Source: PVC group bacterium (lineage in GTDB: Bacteria; Verrucomicrobiota; Kiritimatiellia; CAIKKV01). From it: a stretch of DNA of 64,000 nucleotides. The position numbers and the translations under genes are program-made. The stretch is from positions 1 to 64,000 of the forward strand of contig CAMDGM010000014.1 in NCBI GenBank assembly GCA_945898015.1. The letters are read 5' to 3'. Below are positions 37,817-46,016 of the stretch, in pieces. The notes under the pieces are model-generated. The model worked only from the letters and a program-made list of their open reading frames with translations, ran no database searches and was not told where the DNA came from. Each line of letters begins with the position of its first letter. The first letter of the stretch is position 1.

Positions 37817-38677
37817 TTAAAACTCGACGCGCAACGAAAGCACCGGCAGGACGGCGTAATCCGGCTGGAAGCCCGCTCGCCCTTCGATTGTTCGTGTGGC
37901 AGCCTGCAACCGGTTCTGGTTGTACCGGACGGCCGCATCAACGCCGCCGTAAATGCTGCCGGAATAAAAGGTGAGTTCCGCAAACCCGACCACCGCCACG
38001 CCCCCCCAGGTTTCGTCTTCGGCAAAGGACACCATGCCCCAAATACACAAGGCATTCAGGAGTAACGATCGGGTGGCGCTGGCATATTCACCCGAATATG
38101 CATACCCCAATCCTGGAATGAGCCCCAAAAGACCGCCCACCACGGGGCTTTTGTCCCGCCCTCTCTCATAGGCGGCGATCGCACCAACGCCTTCCGCGCG
38201 GGAATCCGCCCCCCCATTCAAAGCCTGGCGGGCGCCTTCGAAATCGCGAACCTGCAGACGCACGGCGGAAAGTTTTCTAGACGCCAACTGTCGCACAGCC
38301 ACCGGCCGGTTGGTCGAAGTCAGGCTTTCAAAATAAAAAATGGCCTCTCTCGGACGGTTGCGCGAACGGCTGTTTTCGGCGCGTAACAGATAGACTTCCG
38401 TTTCCAGCCCCGGCGCCGTGTCTTCCACCTGCCCCAGCATGCGGTCTGCCTGGTCAACCCGCCCCGCTTTCCAGTACTCATATCCCGCCATCCAATAATA
38501 GGCGCCTTGCGCGGCGGACTCACGGGCGTCCATGGCCAGACGCCGGAACTCCAGCGCGGCCTGTCCATGATCGTTCCCCGTCGCCAGCTCACGCGCCAGC
38601 TTCAGGTCCGTCTCTGGCCCGGCCTGCGCCAGCATAGCCATGGCCGGAAGAATCATCAACCATCCGCAACGTCTCAT
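37817..38677 (-). CDS. Secreted/membrane TPR-like protein with DUF5683-type C-terminus
   Basis: A 286-residue protein with signal peptide MRRCGWLMILPAMAMLAQAG. The middle is alpha-helical and TPR-like (ALEFRRLAMDARES; YYWMAGYEYWKAGRVDQADRML). The C-terminal third has KSPVVGGLLGLIPGLGYAYSG and then hydrophobic segments, like small membrane proteins with the SP-G-G-YxG signature (DUF5683/TM2-like). ATG 38677 is favoured because GGAAGG lies 6 nt upstream; the frame is open further upstream, over the YidD gene. It follows the YidD-domain gene by 19 nt, and the pair probably acts together at the envelope. Function is unknown. Confidence 0.7.
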   Translation of the reverse strand: MRRCGWLMILPAMAMLAQAGPETDLKLARELATGNDHGQAALEFRRLAMDARESAAQGAYYWMAGYEYWKAGRVDQADRMLGQVEDTAPGLETEVYLLRAENSRSRNRPREAIFYFESLTSTNRPVAVRQLASRKLSAVRLQVRDFEGARQALNGGADSRAEGVGAIAAYERGRDKSPVVGGLLGLIPGLGYAYSGEYASATRSLLLNALCIWGMVSFAEDETWGGVAVVGFAELTFYSGSIYGGVDAAVRYNQNRLQAATRTIEGRAGFQPDYAVLPVLSLRVEF

Positions 38678-38696
38678 AGTCATCCTTCCACCCTCA

Positions 38697-39200
38697 TTAC
38701 CGTCCCACATGATCCGACACCGGGTCCGCATAACGAACCCGGCCCTGAACATCGGTCACCGGATGAGCGCCTTCGTTCACCACGGAAGGCTCCCGGATCA
38801 ACCGGTCGCCCGTCATGGGCAGTCCCAGCCACCCCCGTTCCCGTGCCGCTTGCAGGCTATATCGGGAACAACTTGGATCCAACACACAGCGGCTCCCCAG
38901 CGCGGGCGCCACGGCCATTCGATAAAAGCCCACCATCCACTTGACCGGCCACGCGCCAAGCTGTCTCCACCACGGCGACGGAGGATTGCCACGCACCATT
39001 TGAGCCTCGGCTAGCGCCCGCAACGGCGCTACCTCGGCAACGCCCGGATGCGCCAGGTCCACGCGCCGGCACTCGCGGAGGCAGGCTTGCCAATCGCCCT
39101 CCCCGGCCAGCGCGGTGGCAAGGGCGACTTCCGAGGTGGCCGCGTGAAGCGAACAGGTACAAACGAAAAGGACGACGATACGCCACACGCTCGCGTTCAT
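38697..39200 (-). CDS. Exported TPR-like protein with a YidD domain
   Basis: A 167-residue protein. Residues 1-20 form a signal peptide (VLFVCTCSLHA), about 22-75 are TPR-like helices, and about 88-137 form a YidD domain (VGFYRMAVAPALGSRCVLDPSCSRYS). Classical YidD is a short cytoplasmic factor that aids YidC-dependent insertion; here the domain is preceded by an export signal, so it is likely at the outer face of the inner membrane or in the periplasm. The start overlaps the AAA_14 gene's stop (ATGA). The downstream gene encodes a TPR/DUF5683-like membrane protein. Confidence 0.78.
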   Translation of the reverse strand: MNASVWRIVVLFVCTCSLHAATSEVALATALAGEGDWQACLRECRRVDLAHPGVAEVAPLRALAEAQMVRGNPPSPWWRQLGAWPVKWMVGFYRMAVAPALGSRCVLDPSCSRYSLQAARERGWLGLPMTGDRLIREPSVVNEGAHPVTDVQGRVRYADPVSDHVGR

Positions 39201-40378
39201 GGCCCTCCCGATTCAAGTTGAACGATTTGCTTGGGATCCCAGGCGGACAGCGGACAGGCCGTGACGCGATCATGCAACGCATATTCCGCATGGCCGGGAT
39301 GCAACACCCAGAGATGCCTCAATTTCAAGTCCGCCAAAGCGATGTGCATGGAGGCCGTCATCTTGGGTGATTCGTTGCACTTGAACTCAAACCCATAACG
39401 CTCCCCTTGATGGAAGACCAGCAGGTCCAACTCCGCGCCCCGTTGAGTGGCCCAGAAGTAGCCGTTACGTTCCCCCACCCGGGCCAGCACCTGCTCCACC
39501 GCAAACCCCTCCCAGGACGCACCCAAACGGGGATGCTCCAGCAATTTCGAAACCGATTCGGGCCCCAAAAAGGCATGCAGCAAGCCGCTATCCCGCACAT
39601 AAAGCTTGGGTGACTTGACCTGCCGCTTCCCCACGTTCTCAAACCACGGGGAAAGCTGCCGCATGACATAGGCGCCACACAGAATATCAAGGTAATGCCG
39701 TGCCGCACCGGGGGAGACATCCATCGAGCGGGCCAATTCGGCCAGGTTGAGCACCTGCCCGTGAAAATGCGCCGCCATCGTCCAAAACCGGCGCAAAGAC
39801 TCGGCGGGCACGCGAATGCCCAACTGAGGAATATCCCGCTCCAGAAAAGTCCGAATGAATCCCTCCTGCCAGCGGCGGGCAGAGGCATCGTTTTCGGACA
39901 AGAACGCAGGAGGAAATCCGCCCCGAATCCACAGGCGGTCTTGGCAGGCGGCTCCCACCTCATCCAGGCCCAAGCCTGGGACAGACAGAAACTGAACCCG
40001 TCCCGCCAACGACTCGGACACACCACGAACCAATTCCGGCGCGGCGCTTCCCAGCAGAAGAAATTTCGTGCGGGCATCCGCTCGATCGCACAACGGTCTC
40101 AAAACACGAAACAATTCAGGCATCCGTTGGGCTTCATCAATCACCACCAACCCCTGCCTGGCACCCAAAGTTTTCTCTGGCAATGCCGTCAACGCTTCAC
40201 GGTCGGCGTTCGTCTCCAAATCAAACCAGGAAACATCAGCACGTCCGGTCGTGAACAGGCGTGCCAAAGTGGTTTTACCGACCTGCCTGGCACCCAGCAA
40301 AACCGTCACAGGCGACTCAGCGACTCGCGTCGCCAACTCGCTCAAAAGCCGTTTTCGCTCGACAACCTTATGTTGCAT
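39197..40378 (-). CDS. AAA_14/DUF4143 ATPase (copy 1)
   Basis: A 393-residue ATPase of unknown function. Walker A is GARQVGKTT, Walker B LVVIDEAQRM, and the sensor-1 strand is FLLLGSAAPEL. The DUF4143 half includes FLERDIPQLGI, RFWTMAAHFHGQVLNLAELARS and a nuclease-like fold segment with GAELDLLVFHQGERYGFEFKC. It is head-to-head with a clear homologue at 40,692. The family moves often between genomes and is of debated role. Its stop overlaps the YidD-domain gene start by 4 nt. Confidence 0.88.
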   Translation of the reverse strand: MQHKVVERKRLLSELATRVAESPVTVLLGARQVGKTTLARLFTTGRADVSWFDLETNADREALTALPEKTLGARQGLVVIDEAQRMPELFRVLRPLCDRADARTKFLLLGSAAPELVRGVSESLAGRVQFLSVPGLGLDEVGAACQDRLWIRGGFPPAFLSENDASARRWQEGFIRTFLERDIPQLGIRVPAESLRRFWTMAAHFHGQVLNLAELARSMDVSPGAARHYLDILCGAYVMRQLSPWFENVGKRQVKSPKLYVRDSGLLHAFLGPESVSKLLEHPRLGASWEGFAVEQVLARVGERNGYFWATQRGAELDLLVFHQGERYGFEFKCNESPKMTASMHIALADLKLRHLWVLHPGHAEYALHDRVTACPLSAWDPKQIVQLESGGP

Positions 40379-40423
40379 ATCGACATCCTATAAGTCGTTT
40401 AACAACATGTCAACCATTTTAAG

Positions 40424-40648
40424 CGCCTTGGCAACTTTACCCGCTTCATCCAAACCGCCGCCTTCGGCTCAGCCCAACTTCTACAACAAGCCTCCATCGG
40501 TCGGGAACTGGGCTTCCCCACCTCGACGCTCAGGACACCCGCCACCTGCGCCCTGCTCTTATATCTGGACAACAATATCATTCCCCTGGCCCAAAAATCC
40601 TCGCCGTTCCCGTGGGATTTCTGTGCGAGCGAAACAAAAAGACCATGA
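40424..40648 (+). pseudogene. Relic fragment of another AAA_14/DUF4143 ATPase
   Basis: Reading in frame, the strand encodes LGNFTRFIQTAAFGSAQLL and then QQASIGRELGFPTSTLR before drifting to an unrelated tail and a stop at 40646. This matches the helix-turn-helix-like linker of DUF4143 proteins (compare RFWTMAAHYNGQIWN and ARSLNLGETTIRRYL in the intact copies). No Walker motifs or C-terminal half remain. The 313-nt gap between the two intact ATPase genes therefore holds a truncated relic rather than nothing. Confidence 0.6.
40433..40513 (+). repeat. Direct repeat, left copy (pairs with 42003-42050)
   Basis: The 30-nt block 40433-40462 differs from 42003-42032 at one position. After 33 extra in-frame nucleotides here, a second block (40497-40513, TCGGTCGGGAACTGGGC) is identical to 42034-42050. 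The two copies flank the second ATPase gene. Confidence 0.85.
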
Positions 40649-40691
40649 TATTCCTCTTGCTTACGATGTGATTTCATGGCAAAAGCTGCTT

Positions 40692-41843
40692 ATGTTCATA
40701 CGTCAAAAGCTTTTTGAGCATATTCAGGACGCCCTACGCCGCAACCGGGTTGCCGCCTTATTGGGGCCACGTCAATGCGGGAAAACGACTTTAGCCCGCC
40801 AGATTGTAGCCTCCGATTCGACTAATTATTTCGATTTGGAGAATCCGCGGCATCTGGAGCGGCTCGAAAACCCAATGTCCGCTCTCGAACCGCTAAAGGG
40901 GATTGTCGTTATTGACGAAATACAACGCCGGCCGGATCTGTTCCCGGTATTACGGGTGCTGGCCGATCGGATGCCCCTGCCCGCGAGATTCTTGATTCTC
41001 GGCAGCGCTTCGCCGGCCTTGTTGCGACAGACCTCCGAATCTCTCGCCGGCCGCATCGAACAGGTTTCGATGAGCGGTTTCGATCTGAACGAGGTCGGGA
41101 TTCAGGCGGCGCCGCGTCATTGGCTACGAGGCGGCTATCCCTTGTCCTTTCTCGCGGGGAATGATGACGAAAGCGACCGCTGGCGGGGGAATTTTATCCG
41201 GACTTTCCTCGAACGCGATATCCCCCAGTTCGGCTTTTCGATTCCAGCGACCACTTTGTTGCGGTTTTGGACCATGGCGGCGCATTATAACGGACAGATT
41301 TGGAATTATGCCGAACCGGCCCGGTCGCTCAATCTCGGCGAAACCACGATACGACGCTATCTGGATCTTCTTGCCGATCTCTTCATGCTCCGTTCTCTAC
41401 CTCCGTGGCATGCCAACTTGAAGAAGCGGCAGGTGAAATCACCCAAGGTCTATTTTCGGGATTCGGGGCTGTTGCATCATTTGCTTGGAATCCGCACTGA
41501 ACAGGAACTGCTTTGCCACCCGAAGTGCGGCGCATCGTGGGAAGGTTATGCCGTTGAAGAGATCTTACGTTCCGTGGAACCGGAGGAAGCCTATTTCTGG
41601 GCCACGCATCAAGGGGCCGAAATCGATCTGGTGATCGTCAAACAAGGCCGGATGCTGGGCGTGGAATGCAAACGCGTCGATGCGCCCCGCATGACGCCGT
41701 CCCTGCGAATCGCCCTGGCGGATTTGAAACTCGACCGAATTGCCGTCGTGTATCCCGGCCCCGATCGATATCCGATGGCGGACCGTGTAGAAGCGGTTCC
41801 CATCGAGGCGCTGACAAATGGGATCAAGGGATTGTTTCCGTAG
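40692..41843 (+). CDS. AAA_14/DUF4143 ATPase (copy 2)
   Basis: A 383-residue homologue of copy 1. Walker A is GPRQCGKTT, Walker B IVVIDEIQRR, followed by FLILGSASPALL, FLERDIPQFGF, RFWTMAAHYNGQIWN, KRQVKSPKVYFRDSGLLHHLL and the nuclease-like GAEIDLVIVKQGRMLGVECK. ATG 40692 (MFIRQKLFEHI) fits the family start; the frame stays open more than 600 nt upstream only as a shadow. No strong ribosome site is visible. The gene is bracketed by direct repeats derived from another DUF4143 gene, suggesting insertion into, or recombination within, an older copy. Confidence 0.87.
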   Translation: MFIRQKLFEHIQDALRRNRVAALLGPRQCGKTTLARQIVASDSTNYFDLENPRHLERLENPMSALEPLKGIVVIDEIQRRPDLFPVLRVLADRMPLPARFLILGSASPALLRQTSESLAGRIEQVSMSGFDLNEVGIQAAPRHWLRGGYPLSFLAGNDDESDRWRGNFIRTFLERDIPQFGFSIPATTLLRFWTMAAHYNGQIWNYAEPARSLNLGETTIRRYLDLLADLFMLRSLPPWHANLKKRQVKSPKVYFRDSGLLHHLLGIRTEQELLCHPKCGASWEGYAVEEILRSVEPEEAYFWATHQGAEIDLVIVKQGRMLGVECKRVDAPRMTPSLRIALADLKLDRIAVVYPGPDRYPMADRVEAVPIEALTNGIKGLFP

Positions 41844-42092
41844 CCCCCTTACGCGATCTCCTTCTCCACGCAAACTCCCTGAACGCTCACAAGCCGCCCT
41901 CGTCCGGGGTCAGGGCCTTGGGAAAGGACCCTGCCGGCATGCGACCAAGAAAATCGTCTTGATATTATGCGGCGCCGCGGCAGAATATCAACATTCTTGT
42001 CGAACTTTAACCGCTTCATCCAAACCGCCGCCGTCGGTCGGGAACTGGGCATCCCCGCCCTTTATCCTGCACAGAGAATGAGGAATTCGAAA
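41844..42092 (+). other. Intergenic region with a second DUF4143 relic
   Basis: At 41991-42059 the plus strand encodes TFLSNFNRFIQTAAVGRELGIPA. This is the same relic motif as at 40.4 kb but with 11 residues missing from the middle. It is in frame with the following lipoprotein gene but is not a plausible N-terminus for it. The rest of the gap shows no gene. Confidence 0.55.
42003..42050 (+). repeat. Direct repeat, right copy (pairs with 40433-40513)
   Basis: Right-hand copy of the repeat that flanks the second AAA_14 ATPase gene. It lacks the 33-nt internal segment present in the left copy. Confidence 0.85.
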
Positions 42093-43025
42093 ATGCACAA
42101 AATCCTGCGGAGCGTCTTGTGTCTGTGCGTCTTGGGTGGCAGCGCGTCATGCGTCTCGCTCCCCTACCAACGCCTTGATCAGGCAACCTTGAGTCGCACG
42201 ATCCCCATCACCCCGCCGGGCGAACCCCAGTTCGAACACGGCCACACAAACGTCGTGATCGACTCCATTGGCTGGGCCTTCGGCATTCCGTCCAAACTCA
42301 TCCTCCTCGACCGGAGAGTGGACAATCACCACGTCGGCCTCAAGCCCGAAGAGGCCCTGCGCGAATATCTGGCCTACAACGGGCTTGCCGACGTGAAGAT
42401 TCGAATCAACCAATACGCCCCGCAACGGGAATTCCGTCGTCTAGTCAGAAACAAAAACGTCGCCTGGGGCTGGCGTTATTCGCTGGGAATACTGTCCTGC
42501 CTCTACGGAACCATTTTGCCGGGGCGACTATTCGGAGGCGACAACTACAATCCGTATACGGACACGATCAGCCTCTACTCGGACATTCCCGCCATTGGGC
42601 TCCATGAAGGCGGCCACGCCAAAGACTTCTCGGGCCGGACACTGAAGGGGACCTATGCCTTTGCTTATATGCTCCCCGTGTTCGCGCTCTATGTCGAGTC
42701 GCGTGCCTCCAGCGACGCCATCAGCTATTTGTATGCTCAGGGCTCGGCAGCCGCCGAAAAGGAAGCCTACCGGATCCTGTATCCCGCCATGGGCACATAC
42801 GTAGGCGGCATGTTTTCCGCCGGCCTCGGCCCGTTTTCGCCCTGGTATTATGCAGGAGTCATACCCGGACACATCCTGGGAAGATCAAAAGCAGCGAAAG
42901 TAGATGACGTCCGGGAACGGCGGTTCCCCGTCCCCGTCATTCCCGAAAAAAAAGAAACGCCTCCCATCGGGGAGGCGTTTCTTACCTTTTCAACAAACAA
43001 CACTAACCGCGTCAATAATAACTAA
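42093..43025 (+). CDS. Putative HExxH metallopeptidase lipoprotein
   Basis: A 310-residue exported protein, not assigned to a named family. The N-terminus MHKILRSVLCLCVLGGSASC looks like a lipoprotein signal with Cys20, although the lipobox is imperfect. HEGGH at 171-175 fits the zinc motif HExxH, and Glu202 in VESRASSDA, 27 residues after, could be the third ligand as in gluzincins. The segment NPYTDTISLYSDIPAIGLHEGGHAKDF is the most distinctive. A hydrophobic stretch at about 186-201 lies between motif and ligand. ATG 42093 has AGGA 8 nt upstream. The last 24 codons contain a terminator hairpin, so the tail is probably unconstrained. Confidence 0.65.
   Translation: MHKILRSVLCLCVLGGSASCVSLPYQRLDQATLSRTIPITPPGEPQFEHGHTNVVIDSIGWAFGIPSKLILLDRRVDNHHVGLKPEEALREYLAYNGLADVKIRINQYAPQREFRRLVRNKNVAWGWRYSLGILSCLYGTILPGRLFGGDNYNPYTDTISLYSDIPAIGLHEGGHAKDFSGRTLKGTYAFAYMLPVFALYVESRASSDAISYLYAQGSAAAEKEAYRILYPAMGTYVGGMFSAGLGPFSPWYYAGVIPGHILGRSKAAKVDDVRERRFPVPVIPEKKETPPIGEAFLTFSTNNTNRVNNN
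42946..42981 (-). terminator. Intrinsic terminator between convergent genes, inside the lipoprotein 3' end
   Basis: A 12-bp perfect stem (GAAACGCCTCCC, 42954-42965, with GGGAGGCGTTTC, 42970-42981) and an ATCG loop. On the minus strand the stem is followed by an eight-T run (complement of 42946-42953), so it ends the small secreted protein gene at 43012-43389. On the plus strand only a weak T-rich stretch follows. Confidence 0.85.
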
Positions 43026-43389
43026 CTCCATACGCCTTTTGAAGATCGACGCGTCCCTTGCCGCTCCCGATGTCAATTCCGTCCCAAACAGAGAATATGA
43101 TGCCCACATAAGGAATCACACGGCCGATATCCCGCCAGTGAAAATCTTTGCCGTCCCGGTAATCCATGGCCGTCCGAGGACCGAGGCAGAATCCCACAAG
43201 AAACCAAGACACGAAATCACGATCGCCTGTACCAATATCATTATAGTCGGCACCTGTCCGTAAGCCAAAGCAACACCCGCTCAGGAAACCTTGAAATCCA
43301 CCAGGTTCTTTATTCGCAGCCTGAACCAATGGAGTCATCGTCCCCGCCATCATTAATGCCACACCCAGTGTAATCAACGTTTTTTTCAT
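43012..43389 (-). CDS. Small secreted protein of unknown function with a duplicated motif
   Basis: A 125-residue protein with a clear signal peptide (MKKTLITLGVALMMAGTMTPLVQAA). The mature part repeats one motif twice: GCCFGLRTGADYNDIGTGDRD and GFCLGPRTAMDYRDGKDFHWRD. Each has a Gly-Cys or Phe-Cys, then an Arg-Thr, then a DY-N/R-D step. A short hydrophobic VIPYVGIIFSVWDGI follows. AAGGAAAAG precedes the ATG, and a good promoter lies just upstream. I do not recognise the family. It overlaps the convergent lipoprotein gene by 14 nt. Confidence 0.7.
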   Translation of the reverse strand: MKKTLITLGVALMMAGTMTPLVQAANKEPGGFQGFLSGCCFGLRTGADYNDIGTGDRDFVSWFLVGFCLGPRTAMDYRDGKDFHWRDIGRVIPYVGIIFSVWDGIDIGSGKGRVDLQKAYGVSYY

Positions 43390-43421
43390 ACTTTTCCTTA
43401 TTTTGGTACTGTTTGTTAATA

Positions 43422-43450
43422 AAGATATCGCTGTTTTTTCCGCTTTGCAA
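43422..43450 (-). promoter_or_regulatory. Sigma-70-type promoter of the small secreted protein
   Basis: On the minus strand TTGCAA (43450-43445) and TATCTT (43427-43422) are separated by 17 nt in an AT-rich segment. A TTAACAAATTAACAAA direct repeat lies just upstream of the -35 box. Confidence 0.6.
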
Positions 43451-43474
43451 CATTTTTTGTTAATTTGTTAATTC

Positions 43475-44287
43475 TTACTTCGCCGGCATTCCTCCGCGGA
43501 GCAACAATTCCTTCATTTCGTCTGTGTTGCCGAATTGAACACCTGCCGCTTGATTGGGCGCATCAAAAGTCCCTGACTCAATTCTCTCGTTCACCACCAA
43601 ACCGTTCACCCGAACCGTTTCGCTGACGTCCGTGCCAGCCCTTGCCCTCGCCTGGGTTTTCTGAAGGCAAGGAATCCAAATTCCGGGTTTCACCTCCTGC
43701 CACCCGGCATAACTCACAACCAGCAGGCGGTTGGTGCAGGCCGGTGTATCAAAAAACTCCAACCGCGCCAGGCGCCCCGTTGCATCGAGGGACAACACGG
43801 TGAAGGGATGAGGCGGCAGCGCGGCATAGCCACAGCGCACAGAGAAAAGACCTTCCGGCGGAAGAACTGTTTCGGGAAGACCCTGCAACCGCATCAAATG
43901 TTCGTCTGCCGTTGCCGGAACGCGGCGCACCTGGATCAGCTCCGACTCGGGTGCCTCGGCCAGCGGAATCCGGACGCCCTGCGCCTGCCCGTCAATCCAC
44001 TTGTAAATCGCCTGCCCATCCACCACGATCCGGCGCGCGTCAGGAGTCACGGTCTCCACCCGCAATCGATCAGGCCGTTCAAACCAGACACGGCTCAACG
44101 TGGGTAGCCTCGTGCCACCAACCTCCGTTTCACGGCGAATCTCGCATCGAATGCTCCGAATCTTGCCATTCTCCGCCAGTAACCGGTCCACAAGCGGCGC
44201 CGTTGCCAAGTCCCCCGCCAGACCGACGCTCGCAACCAGCGCCGCCGCAAATAAGCCCAGTTCCTGTTTGATATATTCTTTACTCAT
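43475..44287 (-). CDS. LolA-like exported lipoprotein-sorting-type protein
   Basis: A 270-residue exported protein resembling the LolA/outer-membrane lipoprotein-sorting fold. After a signal-like stretch (LGLFAAALVASVGLA), it has IRSIRCEIRRETEV, a VWFERPDRLRVET strand pair, RIVVDGQAIYKWI and a Tyr-Ala-Gly-Trp step, the alternating strands of the LolA half-barrel. No LolB partner is in the window. I place the start at ATG 44287 (MSKEYIKQELG); the frame opens 27 codons earlier without a plausible signal. It may carry lipids or lipoproteins across the periplasm. Confidence 0.68.
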   Translation of the reverse strand: MSKEYIKQELGLFAAALVASVGLAGDLATAPLVDRLLAENGKIRSIRCEIRRETEVGGTRLPTLSRVWFERPDRLRVETVTPDARRIVVDGQAIYKWIDGQAQGVRIPLAEAPESELIQVRRVPATADEHLMRLQGLPETVLPPEGLFSVRCGYAALPPHPFTVLSLDATGRLARLEFFDTPACTNRLLVVSYAGWQEVKPGIWIPCLQKTQARARAGTDVSETVRVNGLVVNERIESGTFDAPNQAAGVQFGNTDEMKELLLRGGMPAK

Positions 44288-44454
44288 GCTCGTTATTATA
44301 CGGTTTCCCACTGATAAGGAAACTCCGAAACACACCGGCAGGAAACCACCAACCGAACCCGCTTTCAAGTTGACATTCCACCGCCTTTCAGGCCATTCTT
44401 TGACCCCAATGGCGGGGCACTTGACCCGCCTTGCGCAACACCCGGAGAAGCGGC

Positions 44455-44907
44455 ATGAACATCCAGATCGCGTGCCTGTGCGACGCAGCCACCGACTACC
44501 AGGGCAAGCTCAACCTGCTGGGCACCTTCGACTCCATTTTCACGCGCTCCCTCCCCGCCGTCCATCCAAGTTGCGCCATCGTCCTGCGCATCATTTTCAC
44601 CCGTGTCGAGTCAGCCAAGCACCGCATCCGGATCGACTTCGTGGACGAAGACGGCAAGGGCGTTATCCAGCCGCTGGACCTGCCATTCGACATCCGCATG
44701 CCCCCGGGCGCCACCAGCCTGAGCCGCAATTTCATCATCAACCTCCAACAGATCAAATTCGACCGCGTAGGAAGCTACTCCGTGGATGTCGCCCTCGATG
44801 ACCGCCACGAAGTATCCATCCCGCTCACCGTCCGGGTGGTCGCGCCCCCCCACGGAAACGATACCCCGGAAAGCGGCGGGGAACCCCCTCACGGCCCGGC
44901 TAATTAA
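44455..44907 (+). CDS. DUF6941-like conserved protein
   Basis: A 150-residue cytoplasmic protein starting MNIQIACLCDAATDYQGKLN, followed by LLGTFDSIFTRSLPAVHP. This N-terminal pattern is shared by small conserved PVC proteins that I associate, from memory, with DUF6941. The rest is beta-rich with an acidic VDEDGKGVIQPLDLPF turn. GGAGAAG precedes the ATG. It diverges from the LolA-like gene and is followed 44 nt later by a sugar isomerase gene. Role unknown. Confidence 0.7.
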   Translation: MNIQIACLCDAATDYQGKLNLLGTFDSIFTRSLPAVHPSCAIVLRIIFTRVESAKHRIRIDFVDEDGKGVIQPLDLPFDIRMPPGATSLSRNFIINLQQIKFDRVGSYSVDVALDDRHEVSIPLTVRVVAPPHGNDTPESGGEPPHGPAN

Positions 44908-44951
44908 CGGCTCAAACCTCATCTCATCAACTCACAGAAAGGACGGCATGT

Positions 44952-45944
44952 ATGGGCAGACCGGTCACCTTGTTCACAGGTCAGTACGCGGACCTCCCCC
45001 TCGAAACACTCTGCAAAAAGGCCAAGGGCTGGGGTTATGACGGCCTTGAGCTGGCCTGCTGGGGCGACCACGTGGACGTCGCGCGGGCAGCCAAGGACAT
45101 CCCCTACGCCAAGTCCCGCAAGGACATGCTGGCGGACCACGGGCTGAAGGTGTTCGCCATCAGTCATCACCTCGCCGGGCAACTGGTGTGCGATCCGAAT
45201 GACGACGAACGCACCGACTGCTTCGCGCCCAAGGAATGCGCCGGAAACGCCACCAAGAAGCGCGCCTGGGCCGTCCAAACCATGAAGGACTCCGCCCTGG
45301 CCGCCAAGAACATCGGCGTCAAGGTGGTGAACGGCTTCACCGGCTCCGCCATCTGGCACCTGCTCTACAGCTTCCCGCCCGTCAGCGAAGCCCGTATCCA
45401 GAAAGGCTTCGACGATTTTGCCGCCCTGTGGAACCCGATCCTGGACGTGTTCGACAAGGCCGGCGTCCGATTCGCGCTCGAGGTGCATCCGACGGAGATC
45501 GCCTACGACATCATCACCGCCCGCCGGGCCCTGGCCGCCATCAAGAACCGCAAGGCGTTCGGATTCAACTTCGACCCCAGCCACTTGCACTGGCAGGGCG
45601 TCTGCCCGGTCAAGTTCCTCAAGGCCTTCCCGGACCGCATTTATCACGTCCACATGAAGGACGCGGCCATCACGCTCAATGGCGAAAGCAGCGTCCTGGC
45701 CTCGCACCTCAACTTCGGGACCCCCGGCCGCGGCTGGGATTTCCGCAGCCTCGGGCACGGCCAGATCAAGTTCGAGGAAATCATCCGCACCCTGAACGTG
45801 CAGGGTTACAAGGGCCCGCTCTCCGTGGAATGGGAAGACGCCATGATGGACCGCGAGCACGGCGCAGCCGAAGCCTGCGCCTATGTGAAAAAACTGGATT
45901 TCCCCAAGTCCGACCGAGTCTTCGACGAAGCGTTCGGTAACTGA
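44952..45944 (+). CDS. Sugar phosphate isomerase/epimerase (TIM-barrel, xylose-isomerase-like)
   Basis: A 330-residue TIM-barrel protein of the AP-endonuclease-2/xylose-isomerase-like family. Metal and substrate residues are visible in GYDGLELACWG, FALEVHPTEIAYD, FNFDPSHLHWQG, IYHVHMKDA and LSVEWEDAMMD (final Glu). Such enzymes isomerise or epimerise sugars or hydroxypyruvate. A GC-rich hairpin ends the transcript. The substrate is unknown, though the surrounding sugar metabolism makes a rare sugar likely. Confidence 0.87.
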   Translation: MGRPVTLFTGQYADLPLETLCKKAKGWGYDGLELACWGDHVDVARAAKDIPYAKSRKDMLADHGLKVFAISHHLAGQLVCDPNDDERTDCFAPKECAGNATKKRAWAVQTMKDSALAAKNIGVKVVNGFTGSAIWHLLYSFPPVSEARIQKGFDDFAALWNPILDVFDKAGVRFALEVHPTEIAYDIITARRALAAIKNRKAFGFNFDPSHLHWQGVCPVKFLKAFPDRIYHVHMKDAAITLNGESSVLASHLNFGTPGRGWDFRSLGHGQIKFEEIIRTLNVQGYKGPLSVEWEDAMMDREHGAAEACAYVKKLDFPKSDRVFDEAFGN

Positions 45945-45963
45945 ACAGATCCATTTTGAGTTC

Positions 45964-45994
45964 ACACGGGGGGCGGTCCATCCGCCCCCCGTGT
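45964..45994 (+). terminator. Hairpin terminator after the sugar isomerase gene
   Basis: A perfect 13-bp stem, ACACGGGGGGCGG paired with CCGCCCCCCGTGT, with a TCCAT loop. The T tract after it is short (TTC), so it may be only partly efficient. Confidence 0.7.
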
Positions 45995-46016
45995 TTCACA
46001 TACGGCCGCCGTCCCC

